This document shows, one piece after another, positions 1 through 6,750 of a DNA stretch of 60,847 nucleotides. Under the pieces are notes generated by a model. It saw only the letters and a program-made list of their open reading frames with translations. It was not told the DNA's origin and did no database searches. Each line of letters starts with the position of its first letter. Positions within the stretch are counted from its first letter, which is position 1. This DNA is from Clostridia bacterium (lineage in GTDB: Bacteria > Bacillota > Clostridia > TANB77 > CAG-508), in contig JAFWYK010000004.1 of assembly GCA_017517685.1 (NCBI GenBank), forward strand, positions 140,979 through 201,825. The letters are read 5' to 3'. The position numbers and the translations under genes are program-made.

Positions 1-297
1 GATCCAAATAATATATTTAATAATGATCCAAAACCAGCAACTGCTGAGCCTAAAGTAGAAGCAAAAGTTGAAGTTAAAGCTACTCCAAAAGCAGAGGTAG
101 AACCAGCAGAAGAAGTTCTTGAATCAAATGATGTTAATCCATCAGTACAAGTATCCACACTTGTTGTAGAAAATGTGGAAATCAATACTGAAAATTTACC
201 AATGGACTATTCTAGTTATCCTTGGTATAAGAAAATTGCAACAAAGATTAGAAACTTTATTTATAAATTATTTAAAAAAGCAAATACTCCTACATAA
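1..297 (+). CDS. C-terminal part of an unknown protein (truncated by the window edge)
   Basis: The reading frame is open from base 1 to a TAA at 295-297. The visible 98 residues start with Asn/Asp/Pro-rich sequence, continue as a Pro/Ala/Lys/Glu-rich low-complexity stretch, and end in a short basic helical segment (Trp-Tyr-Lys-Lys, then Lys-rich). Such composition is common in disordered linkers and tails. The start and any folded domain lie upstream of the window, so no family can be named. A hairpin terminator overlaps its stop codon, which supports this being the real gene end. Confidence 0.7.
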   Translation, partial: DPNNIFNNDPKPATAEPKVEAKVEVKATPKAEVEPAEEVLESNDVNPSVQVSTLVVENVEINTENLPMDYSSYPWYKKIATKIRNFIYKLFKKANTPT

Positions 298-310
298 GGA
301 GTATTTTTTT
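283..310 (+). terminator. Intrinsic terminator overlapping the stop of the partial gene
   Basis: The inverted repeat AATACTCC / GGAGTATT (7-nt loop that contains the TAA stop) is followed by seven T residues. Confidence 0.85.
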
Positions 311-346
311 GCAAAAAAATAAAGATACTAAAGTAGCATCTTAATA

Positions 347-375
347 TTGATTTTATAGGTATATTCATTTATAAT
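347..375 (+). promoter_or_regulatory. Predicted promoter of small RNA 1
   Basis: TTGATT at 347-352 and TATAAT at 370-375 are separated by 17 bp. No plus-strand ORF follows; the predicted transcript would be a short RNA ending at the hairpin near 480. Confidence 0.6.
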
Positions 376-381
376 AATGAA

Positions 382-480
382 TAAGGACACCAAAATTCAT
401 AAGAATTTTGATGTGCTCCAAGTTATAAGAAAGTCTTCATAAACTCGGGTTAGGAATTCGTGAAGGCTTTCTTTTGTTTT
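382..480 (+). ncRNA. Predicted small structured RNA 1, convergent with the 103-aa gene
   Basis: The transcript predicted from the 347-375 promoter is about 100 nt and non-coding. It contains a 5' hairpin (ACACCAAAATTC / GAATTTTGATGT, 11 of 12 pairs), the sequence GTGCTCC, and a terminator (AAAGTCTTCA paired with TGAAGGCTTT, then CTTTTGTTTT). It ends exactly at the stop codon of the minus-strand gene at 481. A second RNA with the same organisation lies at 1067-1164. The promoter, hairpins and terminator are seen in the sequence; that an RNA is made is inference. Confidence 0.5.
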
Positions 481-792
481 CTAAGAAATAATCAAGTTGC
501 CGACTGCTTTGTCGAGCACAACGTATGTTTCCAACATTCTGTGGTCATAACGATTTTTGTAGATAAGATAATCTTGTATTTGTTTATAAGTAGTTGTAAG
601 AATTTTTTGTAGACTCTTTTTGCGGCGCGAATCGCCTTTCTTATTGTATTCGTCTACAATAGTTTCTATGGCTTCATGAAGTAGTATGTAATCTATCTCC
701 AAATCTTGTTTTGATTTTTTGCCTTCCATAATAGTTTTAATGTGTTTTTCAATTAGTATATTAATGATATAAATATCTTTAGTTTCTCTCAT
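481..792 (-). CDS. Small helical protein of unknown function, paralogue of the 1171-1470 product
   Basis: This 103-residue protein starts at the ATG at 790-792, eight bases after a GAGGAG ribosome binding site (801-806). The longer reading from a GTG upstream would overlap that site and is rejected. The protein looks entirely alpha-helical and charged, with no signal peptide, membrane segment or Cys motif. It shares a pattern with the neighbouring 99-aa protein: an I/L-I-x-x-H-I start, a central x-Y-x-x-x-H-[ED] segment, the spacing Y-N-[EK]-x-x-D-S, then L-x-K-x-L. The two genes also share promoter type, 5' leader and a convergent RNA, so the whole cassette was duplicated. I do not recognise the family. 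A DNA- or RNA-linked regulatory role, or a toxin-antitoxin-like one, is speculation from context. Confidence 0.7.
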   Translation of the reverse strand: MRETKDIYIINILIEKHIKTIMEGKKSKQDLEIDYILLHEAIETIVDEYNKKGDSRRKKSLQKILTTTYKQIQDYLIYKNRYDHRMLETYVVLDKAVGNLIIS

Positions 793-831
793 ATAAATCA
801 CTCCTCTATAAATAATTTTTTTATCTATATC

Positions 832-904
832 GGAGACATCAAAACTCTATTATGAATTCCTAATTTCCTTATTCAATTTTCAAATGCTTAGCCGGAGGCT
901 AAAC
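832..904 (-). promoter_or_regulatory. Structured 5' leader of the 103-aa gene (copy 1)
   Basis: In transcript sense the leader begins with the hairpin TTAGCC-TCC-GGCTAA, then has TTGAAAATTGAATAAGG, and ends in GATGTCTCC. The second cassette has the equivalent hairpin TTGGCC-AAG-GGCTAA, where one A-U pair has become G-U, followed by the same GAAAATTGAATAAGG. Retention of the stem in both copies suggests that the RNA fold matters. The GAATAAGG...ATGT-CTC part also occurs in both predicted small RNAs. Confidence 0.55.
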
Positions 905-912
905 ATATATAT

Positions 913-941
913 ATTATACCATGGATTAGCAAAATGGTCAA
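913..941 (-). promoter_or_regulatory. Promoter of the 103-aa gene
   Basis: Read on the minus strand: TTGACC (936-941), 17 bp, TATAAT (913-918). The spacing is ideal and the promoter lies just upstream of the conserved leader. Confidence 0.7.
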
Positions 942-1032
942 TTTTGAAAGGGTTTACGGTTTTTTGTGTATATAAAAAAGCTATTAATTAAAACATTTAT
1001 TATTAATAAATATCTTAATTAGTAGCTTTTAT

Positions 1033-1060
1033 TTGACATTTTATAGACATTTGATATAAT
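1033..1060 (+). promoter_or_regulatory. Predicted promoter of small RNA 2
   Basis: Consensus TTGACA (1033-1038) and TATAAT (1055-1060) with a 16-bp spacer. No plus-strand ORF follows before the terminator near 1160. Confidence 0.65.
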
Positions 1061-1066
1061 TAGAAT

Positions 1067-1164
1067 AAGGACATTGAATTCAGTTGAATTTCAATGTACT
1101 CTCAAGTAGGAAAAAATCTTTTACCATACCAATGGATTTCGGTGGTAGAAGATTTTTTTATTTT
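1067..1164 (+). ncRNA. Predicted small structured RNA 2, convergent with the 99-aa gene
   Basis: The predicted transcript has a 5' hairpin (ACATTGAATTC / GAATTTCAATGT), the sequence ATGTACTCTCAAGTAGG, and a long terminator hairpin (AAAAATCTTTTACCA paired with TGGTAGAAGATTTTT) running into T residues. It mirrors small RNA 1 in promoter position, hairpin and relation to the convergent gene. No ORF is visible. Confidence 0.55.
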
Positions 1165-1170
1165 CAAATT

Positions 1171-1470
1171 CTAGATATTGTAAATTGCGCTAACTAATAT
1201 TTTGTAGATTGCTAAAATTTGTTTATCCTCGCAGTTAACACGAGCTAAGTAGTTGAAAAGTTCATCTTGAACTTCCAAGAGTGTTTTTGTAAGAAAATTT
1301 CTATGTTGTGAATCTTGGGATTCGTTGTAGTATTTAATAAGTGTGGTAACTTCATCATGAATCATCGAGTAACTTAACTCTCTATCGCCTTTTGGAATGT
1401 TCTTTCCACTAATTTCTTCTATATGTTCCTTTATAAAAAGTTGTATCATTTTTATTTTATCATTAGTCAT
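1171..1470 (-). CDS. Small helical protein of unknown function, paralogue of the 481-792 product
   Basis: This 99-residue protein starts at the ATG at 1468-1470, about nine bases after GGAG. An ATG nearer the ribosome binding site leaves no spacing and is rejected. It is predicted all-helical and cytoplasmic, with one Cys and no motif I recognise. Its similarity to the 103-aa neighbour runs along the whole length and is modest, so the duplication is not recent, yet both leaders and the convergent RNA arrangement have been kept. That retention is the main hint that the protein and RNA parts belong together. Confidence 0.7.
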   Translation of the reverse strand: MTNDKIKMIQLFIKEHIEEISGKNIPKGDRELSYSMIHDEVTTLIKYYNESQDSQHRNFLTKTLLEVQDELFNYLARVNCEDKQILAIYKILVSAIYNI

Positions 1471-1514
1471 TATGACCATCTCCTCTCAAAAAATAAATTT
1501 TAAATATATATTTT

Positions 1515-1586
1515 GAGAGTACATATAGAAAAACACCGAAATCGATACCTTATTCAATTTTCAATGTGCTTAGCCCTTGGCCAATC
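1515..1586 (-). promoter_or_regulatory. Structured 5' leader of the 99-aa gene (copy 2)
   Basis: In transcript sense: hairpin TTGGCC-AAG-GGCTAA, then GCACATTGAAAATTGAATAAGG split over 1548-1575, then ATGTACTCTC at 1515-1524. The last ten bases match small RNA 2 exactly. The TTGAAAATTGAATAA phrase resembles the leader just upstream of 23S rRNA in many Bacillota; that resemblance is from memory and unproven here. Confidence 0.5.
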
Positions 1587-1595
1587 ACAATAAAT

Positions 1596-1624
1596 ATTAT
1601 ACCACAAAAGTTTACATAAGTCAA
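1596..1624 (-). promoter_or_regulatory. Promoter of the 99-aa gene
   Basis: Read on the minus strand: TTGACT (1619-1624), 17 bp, TATAAT (1596-1601), immediately upstream of the conserved leader. Confidence 0.7.
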
Positions 1625-1710
1625 AAATTATTTAATTTCTTAAAATGTTTGAAAAATCTTAAAAAATACTGTATAATAGAATGGTTAAAAATATTAGGAG
1701 GTTTTTTAAA

Positions 1711-3300
1711 ATGCTTTTATCAAGTGGAGTAACTTTAAGATTTGGAAAAAGAGTACTTTTCGAAGATGTTACTATAAAATTTACTAAAGGAAATTGTTAT
1801 GGTTTAATTGGTGCTAATGGTGCCGGAAAATCTACTTTTTTAAAAATCTTATCAGGAGAAATTGAACCTAATAAAGGTGAAGTTATTTTAGACAAAGGTG
1901 AAAGACTATCTGTATTAAAACAAGATCACTATGCTTTTGAAGGATATACAGTAATAGATACTGTTATGATGGGTAATAGTGAGCTTTATAGAATAATGAA
2001 AGAAAAAGATGCAATCTATGCAAAACCAGATTTTTCAGAAGAAGATGGAATGAAAGCTGCAAAATTAGAAGAAAGATTTGCAGAATTAGATGGATGGAAT
2101 GCTGAATCAGACGCTGCTAAAATGCTTAATGATTTAGGAATAGATGTAGATCTACATTATAAATATATGAGTGAGATTGAAGCTAAAGATAAAGTTAAAG
2201 TATTATTAGCTCAAGCGCTATTTGGAAATCCAGATGTTTTATTATTAGACGAGCCTACTAACGACTTAGATATTAAAACAATTAATTGGTTACAAGATTT
2301 CTTAATGGATTTTGAAAATACTGTTATAGTTGTATCTCATGATAGATATTTCTTAAATAAAGTATGTACTCATATCGCTGATGTTGACTTTGGAAAAATT
2401 AAAGTATATCCAGGTAACTATGATTTCTGGTATGAATCTAGTCAGCTTGCATTAAAACAAATGAGAGATGCTAACAAAAAGAAAGAAGAAAGAATTAAAG
2501 AATTACAAGAATTTATTGCAAGATTTAGTGCTAACGCTTCTAAATCAAAACAAGCTACATCAAGAAAGAAATCTTTAGAGAAAATCGAACTTGAAGAAAT
2601 CAAACCTTCAAACAGAAAATATCCATATGTTGATTTCAAACCAGATAGAGAACAAGGTAAAGAAGTATTAGAAGTTAAAAATATTTCTAAAACAATAAAT
2701 GGAGAAAAAATCTTAGATAATATTACATTTACAGTAAAAAGAGAAGATAAAATTGCTTTGCTTTCTGATAATGAAATTGCTAAAACAGTTTTATTCCAAA
2801 TTATTGCTGGAGAAATGGAACCAGATTCTGGAGAACTTGTATGGGGAACAACAATTACTAAAGATTATTTCCCAAAAGATAACAATTACTTATTTGAATC
2901 AGATTTAACAATAACAGATTGGTTACGTCAATATTCAAAAGATCCAGATGAAACATATGTTAGAAGTTTCTTAGGAAGAATGTTATTCTCAGGAGAAGAA
3001 GCTCTTAAAAAAGTTAACGTTCTATCAGGAGGAGAAAAAGTTAGATGTGTACTTTCTAAAGTAATGCTTTCAGGAGCTAACTTCTTAATTTTTGATGAAC
3101 CAACAAACCATTTAGATATGGAATCAATTACAGCGTTAAATGATGGTATGACAAAATATAAAGGTATTATGATGTTTACATCACATGACCACCAATTAAC
3201 ACAAACTGTAGCAAATAAAATAATTGATATAACAGACAATAAAGTAGTAGTAAGAGAATGTACTTACGACGAATACTTAGAAGAACAAGCTGAAAAATAG
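1711..3300 (+). CDS. ABC-F family ATPase, YbiT type
   Basis: A 529-residue soluble protein with two ATP-binding cassettes and no membrane segments, as in ABC-F translation factors that act on the ribosomal E site. The start is the ATG at 1711, nine bases after AGGAGG; an upstream ATG lacks a binding site. Cassette 1 has an intact Walker A (GANGAGKST) and Walker B (VLLLDEPTND), but its signature reads MSEIEA, as it does in E. coli YbiT. A charged linker follows. Cassette 2 has a degenerate Walker A (LLSDNEIAKT, no GxxGxGKS) but a perfect LSGGE signature and LIFDEPTNHLD. Since each ATP site pairs one Walker A with the other cassette's signature, one composite site looks canonical and the other degenerate. 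It is monocistronic. Antibiotic-resistance roles known for other ABC-F branches are not suggested. Confidence 0.93.
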   Translation: MLLSSGVTLRFGKRVLFEDVTIKFTKGNCYGLIGANGAGKSTFLKILSGEIEPNKGEVILDKGERLSVLKQDHYAFEGYTVIDTVMMGNSELYRIMKEKDAIYAKPDFSEEDGMKAAKLEERFAELDGWNAESDAAKMLNDLGIDVDLHYKYMSEIEAKDKVKVLLAQALFGNPDVLLLDEPTNDLDIKTINWLQDFLMDFENTVIVVSHDRYFLNKVCTHIADVDFGKIKVYPGNYDFWYESSQLALKQMRDANKKKEERIKELQEFIARFSANASKSKQATSRKKSLEKIELEEIKPSNRKYPYVDFKPDREQGKEVLEVKNISKTINGEKILDNITFTVKREDKIALLSDNEIAKTVLFQIIAGEMEPDSGELVWGTTITKDYFPKDNNYLFESDLTITDWLRQYSKDPDETYVRSFLGRMLFSGEEALKKVNVLSGGEKVRCVLSKVMLSGANFLIFDEPTNHLDMESITALNDGMTKYKGIMMFTSHDHQLTQTVANKIIDITDNKVVVRECTYDEYLEEQAEK

Positions 3301-3308
3301 TTTTTATA

Positions 3309-3333
3309 GCCCTCATAAAATGAGGGCTTTTTT
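3309..3333 (+). terminator. Intrinsic terminator after the ABC-F gene
   Basis: GCCCTCA / TGAGGGC with a five-base loop, followed by a T run. Confidence 0.9.
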
Positions 3334-3410
3334 AATTGTAAAAATATTTGAAATTAAAATTATTAATGTTATAATAAAATTGATATAAAATATTAAAAAG
3401 GGGATTACTA

Positions 3411-3755
3411 ATGAAAAAGAAATGTGTAATTTGTTTTATACTGTTAATGATTTTAATGTGTTTTATTACATATACAAATGCATTTACATTACCAACGTTT
3501 GATATGAGTGATATGTCATTAAAAGATTTATCATATGTAGATAATTATAAAGTAGTAGATGCAGAAGATGATTTACCATGGTATAACATGGTTATGTTTA
3601 AATATATATTTCCTGCTTGCTCAATTTTATTTGCAGTACTTTTTAGTAGAGCGGCAATGAAAAAAGCAAATATTAAAGTAGTAATTGCTTTAGCTGTTGT
3701 TTTAGTATTAAGTGCAATATCTACAATTGTTGGAAGTATAATAATACATTTTTAA
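3411..3755 (+). CDS. Small membrane protein of unknown function
   Basis: A 114-residue protein starting at an ATG eight bases after AAAGGGG. It opens with a basic, hydrophobic signal-anchor (about residues 4-24, ending in Thr-Asn-Ala-Phe), has an acidic extracytoplasmic stretch (about 25-60), then two hydrophobic helices (about 63-80 and 88-113) separated by a Lys/Arg-rich turn. No catalytic motif is visible. The next gene starts 14 bases after its stop and also encodes a signal sequence plus membrane helices, so the two probably act together at the envelope. Function unknown. Confidence 0.75.
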   Translation: MKKKCVICFILLMILMCFITYTNAFTLPTFDMSDMSLKDLSYVDNYKVVDAEDDLPWYNMVMFKYIFPACSILFAVLFSRAAMKKANIKVVIALAVVLVLSAISTIVGSIIIHF

Positions 3756-3769
3756 TATAGGAGTTTTTT

Positions 3770-4729
3770 ATGAAAAGTACATTTAAGAAAATTTTTGTAG
3801 TATTAGCTATTACTATAATGCTACTTGTTCCAGTTGCTTTTGCAAGTGAAATTGTAAATACAATTTCTGGAGAACCAGAAATGTTAAATGAAGTTACGAT
3901 GTTAGGTGAAGCGGTACAATTTGGTAGTAATGATGATAATGTAATACCATATGATAGAGAAATAAGCGGACCAGTTTCACCACTCAATGGAATTATTAGA
4001 AATAGTATTCTTATTGGAAGATATATAAGTATGATTGGTGCAATTGTATTTGGTTTTCTTGCATTTAAAAGTTTTAGAAATAAAGATGAGCAAAAACCTA
4101 AAAAACATATAATAAAAGGAACAACATATACAATTGGAGCAATTGGATTTTTATGTGCAAACGGAGTACTTTCAATAATTAAAAGTTTCAAACCAGTAAT
4201 TTATCTTTATCCAGAAGAAGAAAAAGAAGTTACAGTAAAACTTGGAAAAAAAGAAAAGTTAACATGCACATATCCTAAATATAATGATAGTTGGAAAGTA
4301 TTAGCAAAGCCTTCAGGAGATTTAGTTGAACTTGAAACAAGAAAAGAATTATATTCTTTATATTGGGAAGGTAAAAACAATGTTAAACATGATTTAACAG
4401 AAGGATTTATTGTAGAAGGTAAAAATGCAGCGAGTTTTTTAGAAGAAAAATTAGAAATTCTTGGTTTAAATCCAAGAGAAAAACAAGAATTTATTATCTA
4501 TTGGCTTCCAGAACTTGAAGCAAATGGATTAAATTATATTAGATTTGAAACAAAAGAGCAAATTGATGAAGATATGCCTTTAATAGTAGAACCAAAACCA
4601 GATACTGTAATTAGAATTATGATGGTTATTAAGAAAATTAATAAACCTATAGAAGTAAAAAAGCAAGAATTAACTAAAGTAGAAAGAAAAGGATTTACAG
4701 TTGTAGAGTGGGGCGGAACAAGAATATAG
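3770..4729 (+). CDS. Membrane-anchored protein with a KPVIYLYP-type C-terminal domain, function unknown
   Basis: A 319-residue protein in an apparent operon with the preceding gene, with an AGGAG site. It has a signal peptide (residues 1-25, cleavable after AFA) and a short extracytoplasmic region. Two membrane helices follow (about 85-103 and 118-136), then a soluble domain beginning KPVIYLYPEEEKEVTV and continuing with LTCTYPKYNDSWKV, LYWEG and a charged C-terminal part. I recall proteins with the KPVIYLYP...LYWEG pattern in many clostridial genomes as conserved hypotheticals, but I cannot attach a function. The helix order would place the C-terminal domain outside if the signal peptide is cleaved. 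Confidence 0.75.
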   Translation: MKSTFKKIFVVLAITIMLLVPVAFASEIVNTISGEPEMLNEVTMLGEAVQFGSNDDNVIPYDREISGPVSPLNGIIRNSILIGRYISMIGAIVFGFLAFKSFRNKDEQKPKKHIIKGTTYTIGAIGFLCANGVLSIIKSFKPVIYLYPEEEKEVTVKLGKKEKLTCTYPKYNDSWKVLAKPSGDLVELETRKELYSLYWEGKNNVKHDLTEGFIVEGKNAASFLEEKLEILGLNPREKQEFIIYWLPELEANGLNYIRFETKEQIDEDMPLIVEPKPDTVIRIMMVIKKINKPIEVKKQELTKVERKGFTVVEWGGTRI

Positions 4730-4769
4730 TTTGTTATTAAAATTAAAGAAAATAAGACGAAAATAAATG

Positions 4770-4800
4770 CCACAAAGGTAATTTAACCTTTGTGGTTTTT
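4770..4800 (+). terminator. Intrinsic terminator after the two-gene membrane operon
   Basis: CCACAAAGGT / ACCTTTGTGG, a perfect 10-bp stem, followed by TTTTT. Confidence 0.9.
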
Positions 4801-4888
4801 ATTTGGTTAAAAAGGGCTTTTAAATTTAAAATAAAGTATGATAAAATCATGGTAAGAAATATTAAGAAAGGTACATTGGTAAAAGAAT

Positions 4889-5941
4889 ATGTCGATTACA
4901 TTTACAGATTTCTTTAGCCAGCTTTTTACTAATCCAAGTCTTCTTGTAATAAGTGTTTTGATTTCTGGAGTTATATTAGTAAATGGTTGGACAGATGCAC
5001 CAAATGCTATTGCTACATGTGTTTCTACAAGATGTTTATCGCCAAAGAAATCAATTATTATGGCAGCAATTTTTAATTTTTTAGGTGTTTTTACAATGAC
5101 ACTTATAAATTCAACAGTTGCTCAAACAATATATAACATTGTTGATTTTGGTAATGATTCTGTAGCAGCACTAACAGCTCTATCAGCAGCATTAGTTGCT
5201 ATTGTTACTTGGGCTGTTTTAGCATGGTTATTTGGTATCCCTACTAGTGAATCTCATGCATTAATAGCTGGTCTTTCTGGATCTGCTATAGCGATTCAAG
5301 GTGGAATAGCAGGAATTAATGGCGCTGAATGGATAAAAGTACTATATGGTATGGTTATTTCAACAGTACTAGGATTTAGTATGGGATATTCTATTACAAA
5401 GCTAATAGAAAAAATTTGTAAAAGAATAGATAGAAGAAAAACTATTAAATTCTTTAAAGCAACTCAAGTTGTTGGAGGAGCATCAATGGCATTTATGCAT
5501 GGAGCTCAAGATGGACAAAAATTCATGGGAGTATTTTTACTTGGAGTATCTCTTGCTAATGGAGTAGGAAATGCTACTACATTTGCAATTCCATTATGGT
5601 TAATGCTTCTATGTTCATTCTTAATGACACTTGGTACATCAATTGGAGGATACAAAATTATAAAAACAGTTGGAATGAAAATGGCAAAACTTGAACCTTA
5701 TCAAGGTGCTGCAGCAGATATTTCAAGTGCAGCATGTTTAATGATATCTTCAGTTTCAGGAGTGCCAGTAAGTACTACTCATACAAAAACAACAGCTATA
5801 ATGGGTGTTGGAGCTTCAAAAAGACTTTCAAATGTTAATTGGGGCGTTGTAAAAGAGATGGTTCTTGCTTGGGTATTAACATTCCCAGGATGTGGTTTGC
5901 TTGGATATATAGCAACACAAGTTTTTATGAAAATATTTTAA
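4889..5941 (+). CDS. pit: PiT-family inorganic phosphate transporter
   Basis: A 350-residue integral membrane protein that imports inorganic phosphate, driven by a cation gradient. The two inverted PiT signatures are visible: near the N-terminus GWTDAPNAIATCVSTRC, and in the second half VVGGASMAFMHGAQDG followed by VPVSTTHTKTTAIMGVGA. About ten hydrophobic helices are spread along the sequence. The start at 4889 is the only reasonable ATG in frame, but AGAAAGGT lies about 17 bases upstream, so initiation may be weak. The DUF47 (PhoU-like) gene follows after a 35-base gap, the usual Pit-DUF47 operon in Bacillota and Archaea. Confidence 0.93.
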   Translation: MSITFTDFFSQLFTNPSLLVISVLISGVILVNGWTDAPNAIATCVSTRCLSPKKSIIMAAIFNFLGVFTMTLINSTVAQTIYNIVDFGNDSVAALTALSAALVAIVTWAVLAWLFGIPTSESHALIAGLSGSAIAIQGGIAGINGAEWIKVLYGMVISTVLGFSMGYSITKLIEKICKRIDRRKTIKFFKATQVVGGASMAFMHGAQDGQKFMGVFLLGVSLANGVGNATTFAIPLWLMLLCSFLMTLGTSIGGYKIIKTVGMKMAKLEPYQGAAADISSAACLMISSVSGVPVSTTHTKTTAIMGVGASKRLSNVNWGVVKEMVLAWVLTFPGCGLLGYIATQVFMKIF

Positions 5942-5976
5942 AATAAATATCTAAAAGATATTGAAAGGATGAGAAA

Positions 5977-6603
5977 ATGGCTAGAAAGAAAGATGAATAT
6001 AATTATTTTGATGAGTTCATAAAAGGAGCAGAAATTGTTGTTGAATCATCAAAATTATTAAAAGGAGCTCTTGAAAAATATGATTTAAAAACAGTTGAAG
6101 CAGAGATTTCAAAAGTTCATAAATTAGAAAATGATGCAGATAAAATAATTCATGATATGAGAAATTATTTAATAAAAGATTTCTTACCACCAATTGATAG
6201 AGAAGATATAGTTATTCTAGGACATAGACTTGATGATATAGAAGATTATATAGATGAAATATTAATTAACTTTAATATTTTAAATATTGAAAGTGTAAGA
6301 GAAGATGCTTTTGAATTTGTAAATCTTTTAATTGAAGCGTCAGAAGCAGTTAAAAAAGCGTTGGAGAATTTCAAAAACTTTAAGAAAGTTGAACCAATAA
6401 AAGAAAATGTAATTGCAATAAATATACTTGAAGATAAAGGTGATAGATTATATGAAAAAGTAATGAAAAAACTTTACTCTGAAGAAAAAAATGCTATTGA
6501 AATTATTAAATGGACAACAATATATGATTGTTTTGAAAATGCAATTGATGCTTGTGAAAACATTGCAGATGAAATGGCTGATGTTATAATGAAAAATTCA
6601 TAA
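5977..6603 (+). CDS. DUF47 family PhoU-like protein, partner of Pit
   Basis: A 208-residue all-helical cytoplasmic protein of the DUF47/YkaA family. It shows the PhoU-like helical repeats with acidic metal-binding patches, for example KLENDADKIIHDMRNYLIKDFLPPIDREDIV and RLDDIEDYIDEI in the first half and NILEDKGDRLYEKVMKKLY with DCFENAIDACENIADEMADV in the second. Members of this family bind metal clusters and are found next to Pit transporters, whose activity they are thought to gate. The start ATG follows GAAAGGATGAG. A terminator closes the operon at 6611-6642. Confidence 0.9.
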   Translation: MARKKDEYNYFDEFIKGAEIVVESSKLLKGALEKYDLKTVEAEISKVHKLENDADKIIHDMRNYLIKDFLPPIDREDIVILGHRLDDIEDYIDEILINFNILNIESVREDAFEFVNLLIEASEAVKKALENFKNFKKVEPIKENVIAINILEDKGDRLYEKVMKKLYSEEKNAIEIIKWTTIYDCFENAIDACENIADEMADVIMKNS

Positions 6604-6610
6604 GTTTTAT

Positions 6611-6642
6611 AGATCCAAGGTTTTAAACCTTGGATCTTTTTC
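6611..6642 (+). terminator. Intrinsic terminator after pit-DUF47
   Basis: AGATCCAAGGTT / AACCTTGGATCT, then a T-rich run. Confidence 0.88.
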
Positions 6643-6686
6643 GTTTTTTTATTATAAATTCAACAAATTTCATTGAACGTTTTTGC

Positions 6687-6715
6687 TTGACAATAAAAAT
6701 TTAAAAAGATAAAAT
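6687..6715 (+). promoter_or_regulatory. Promoter of tex
   Basis: TTGACA (6687-6692), 17 bp, TAAAAT (6710-6715). The expected transcription start (about 6722) falls on or after the first in-frame ATG at 6721, which argues for the downstream GTG start. Confidence 0.75.
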
Positions 6716-6750
6716 CATAAATGTTAGAATTCAAAGAAAGAGGTACAGAC

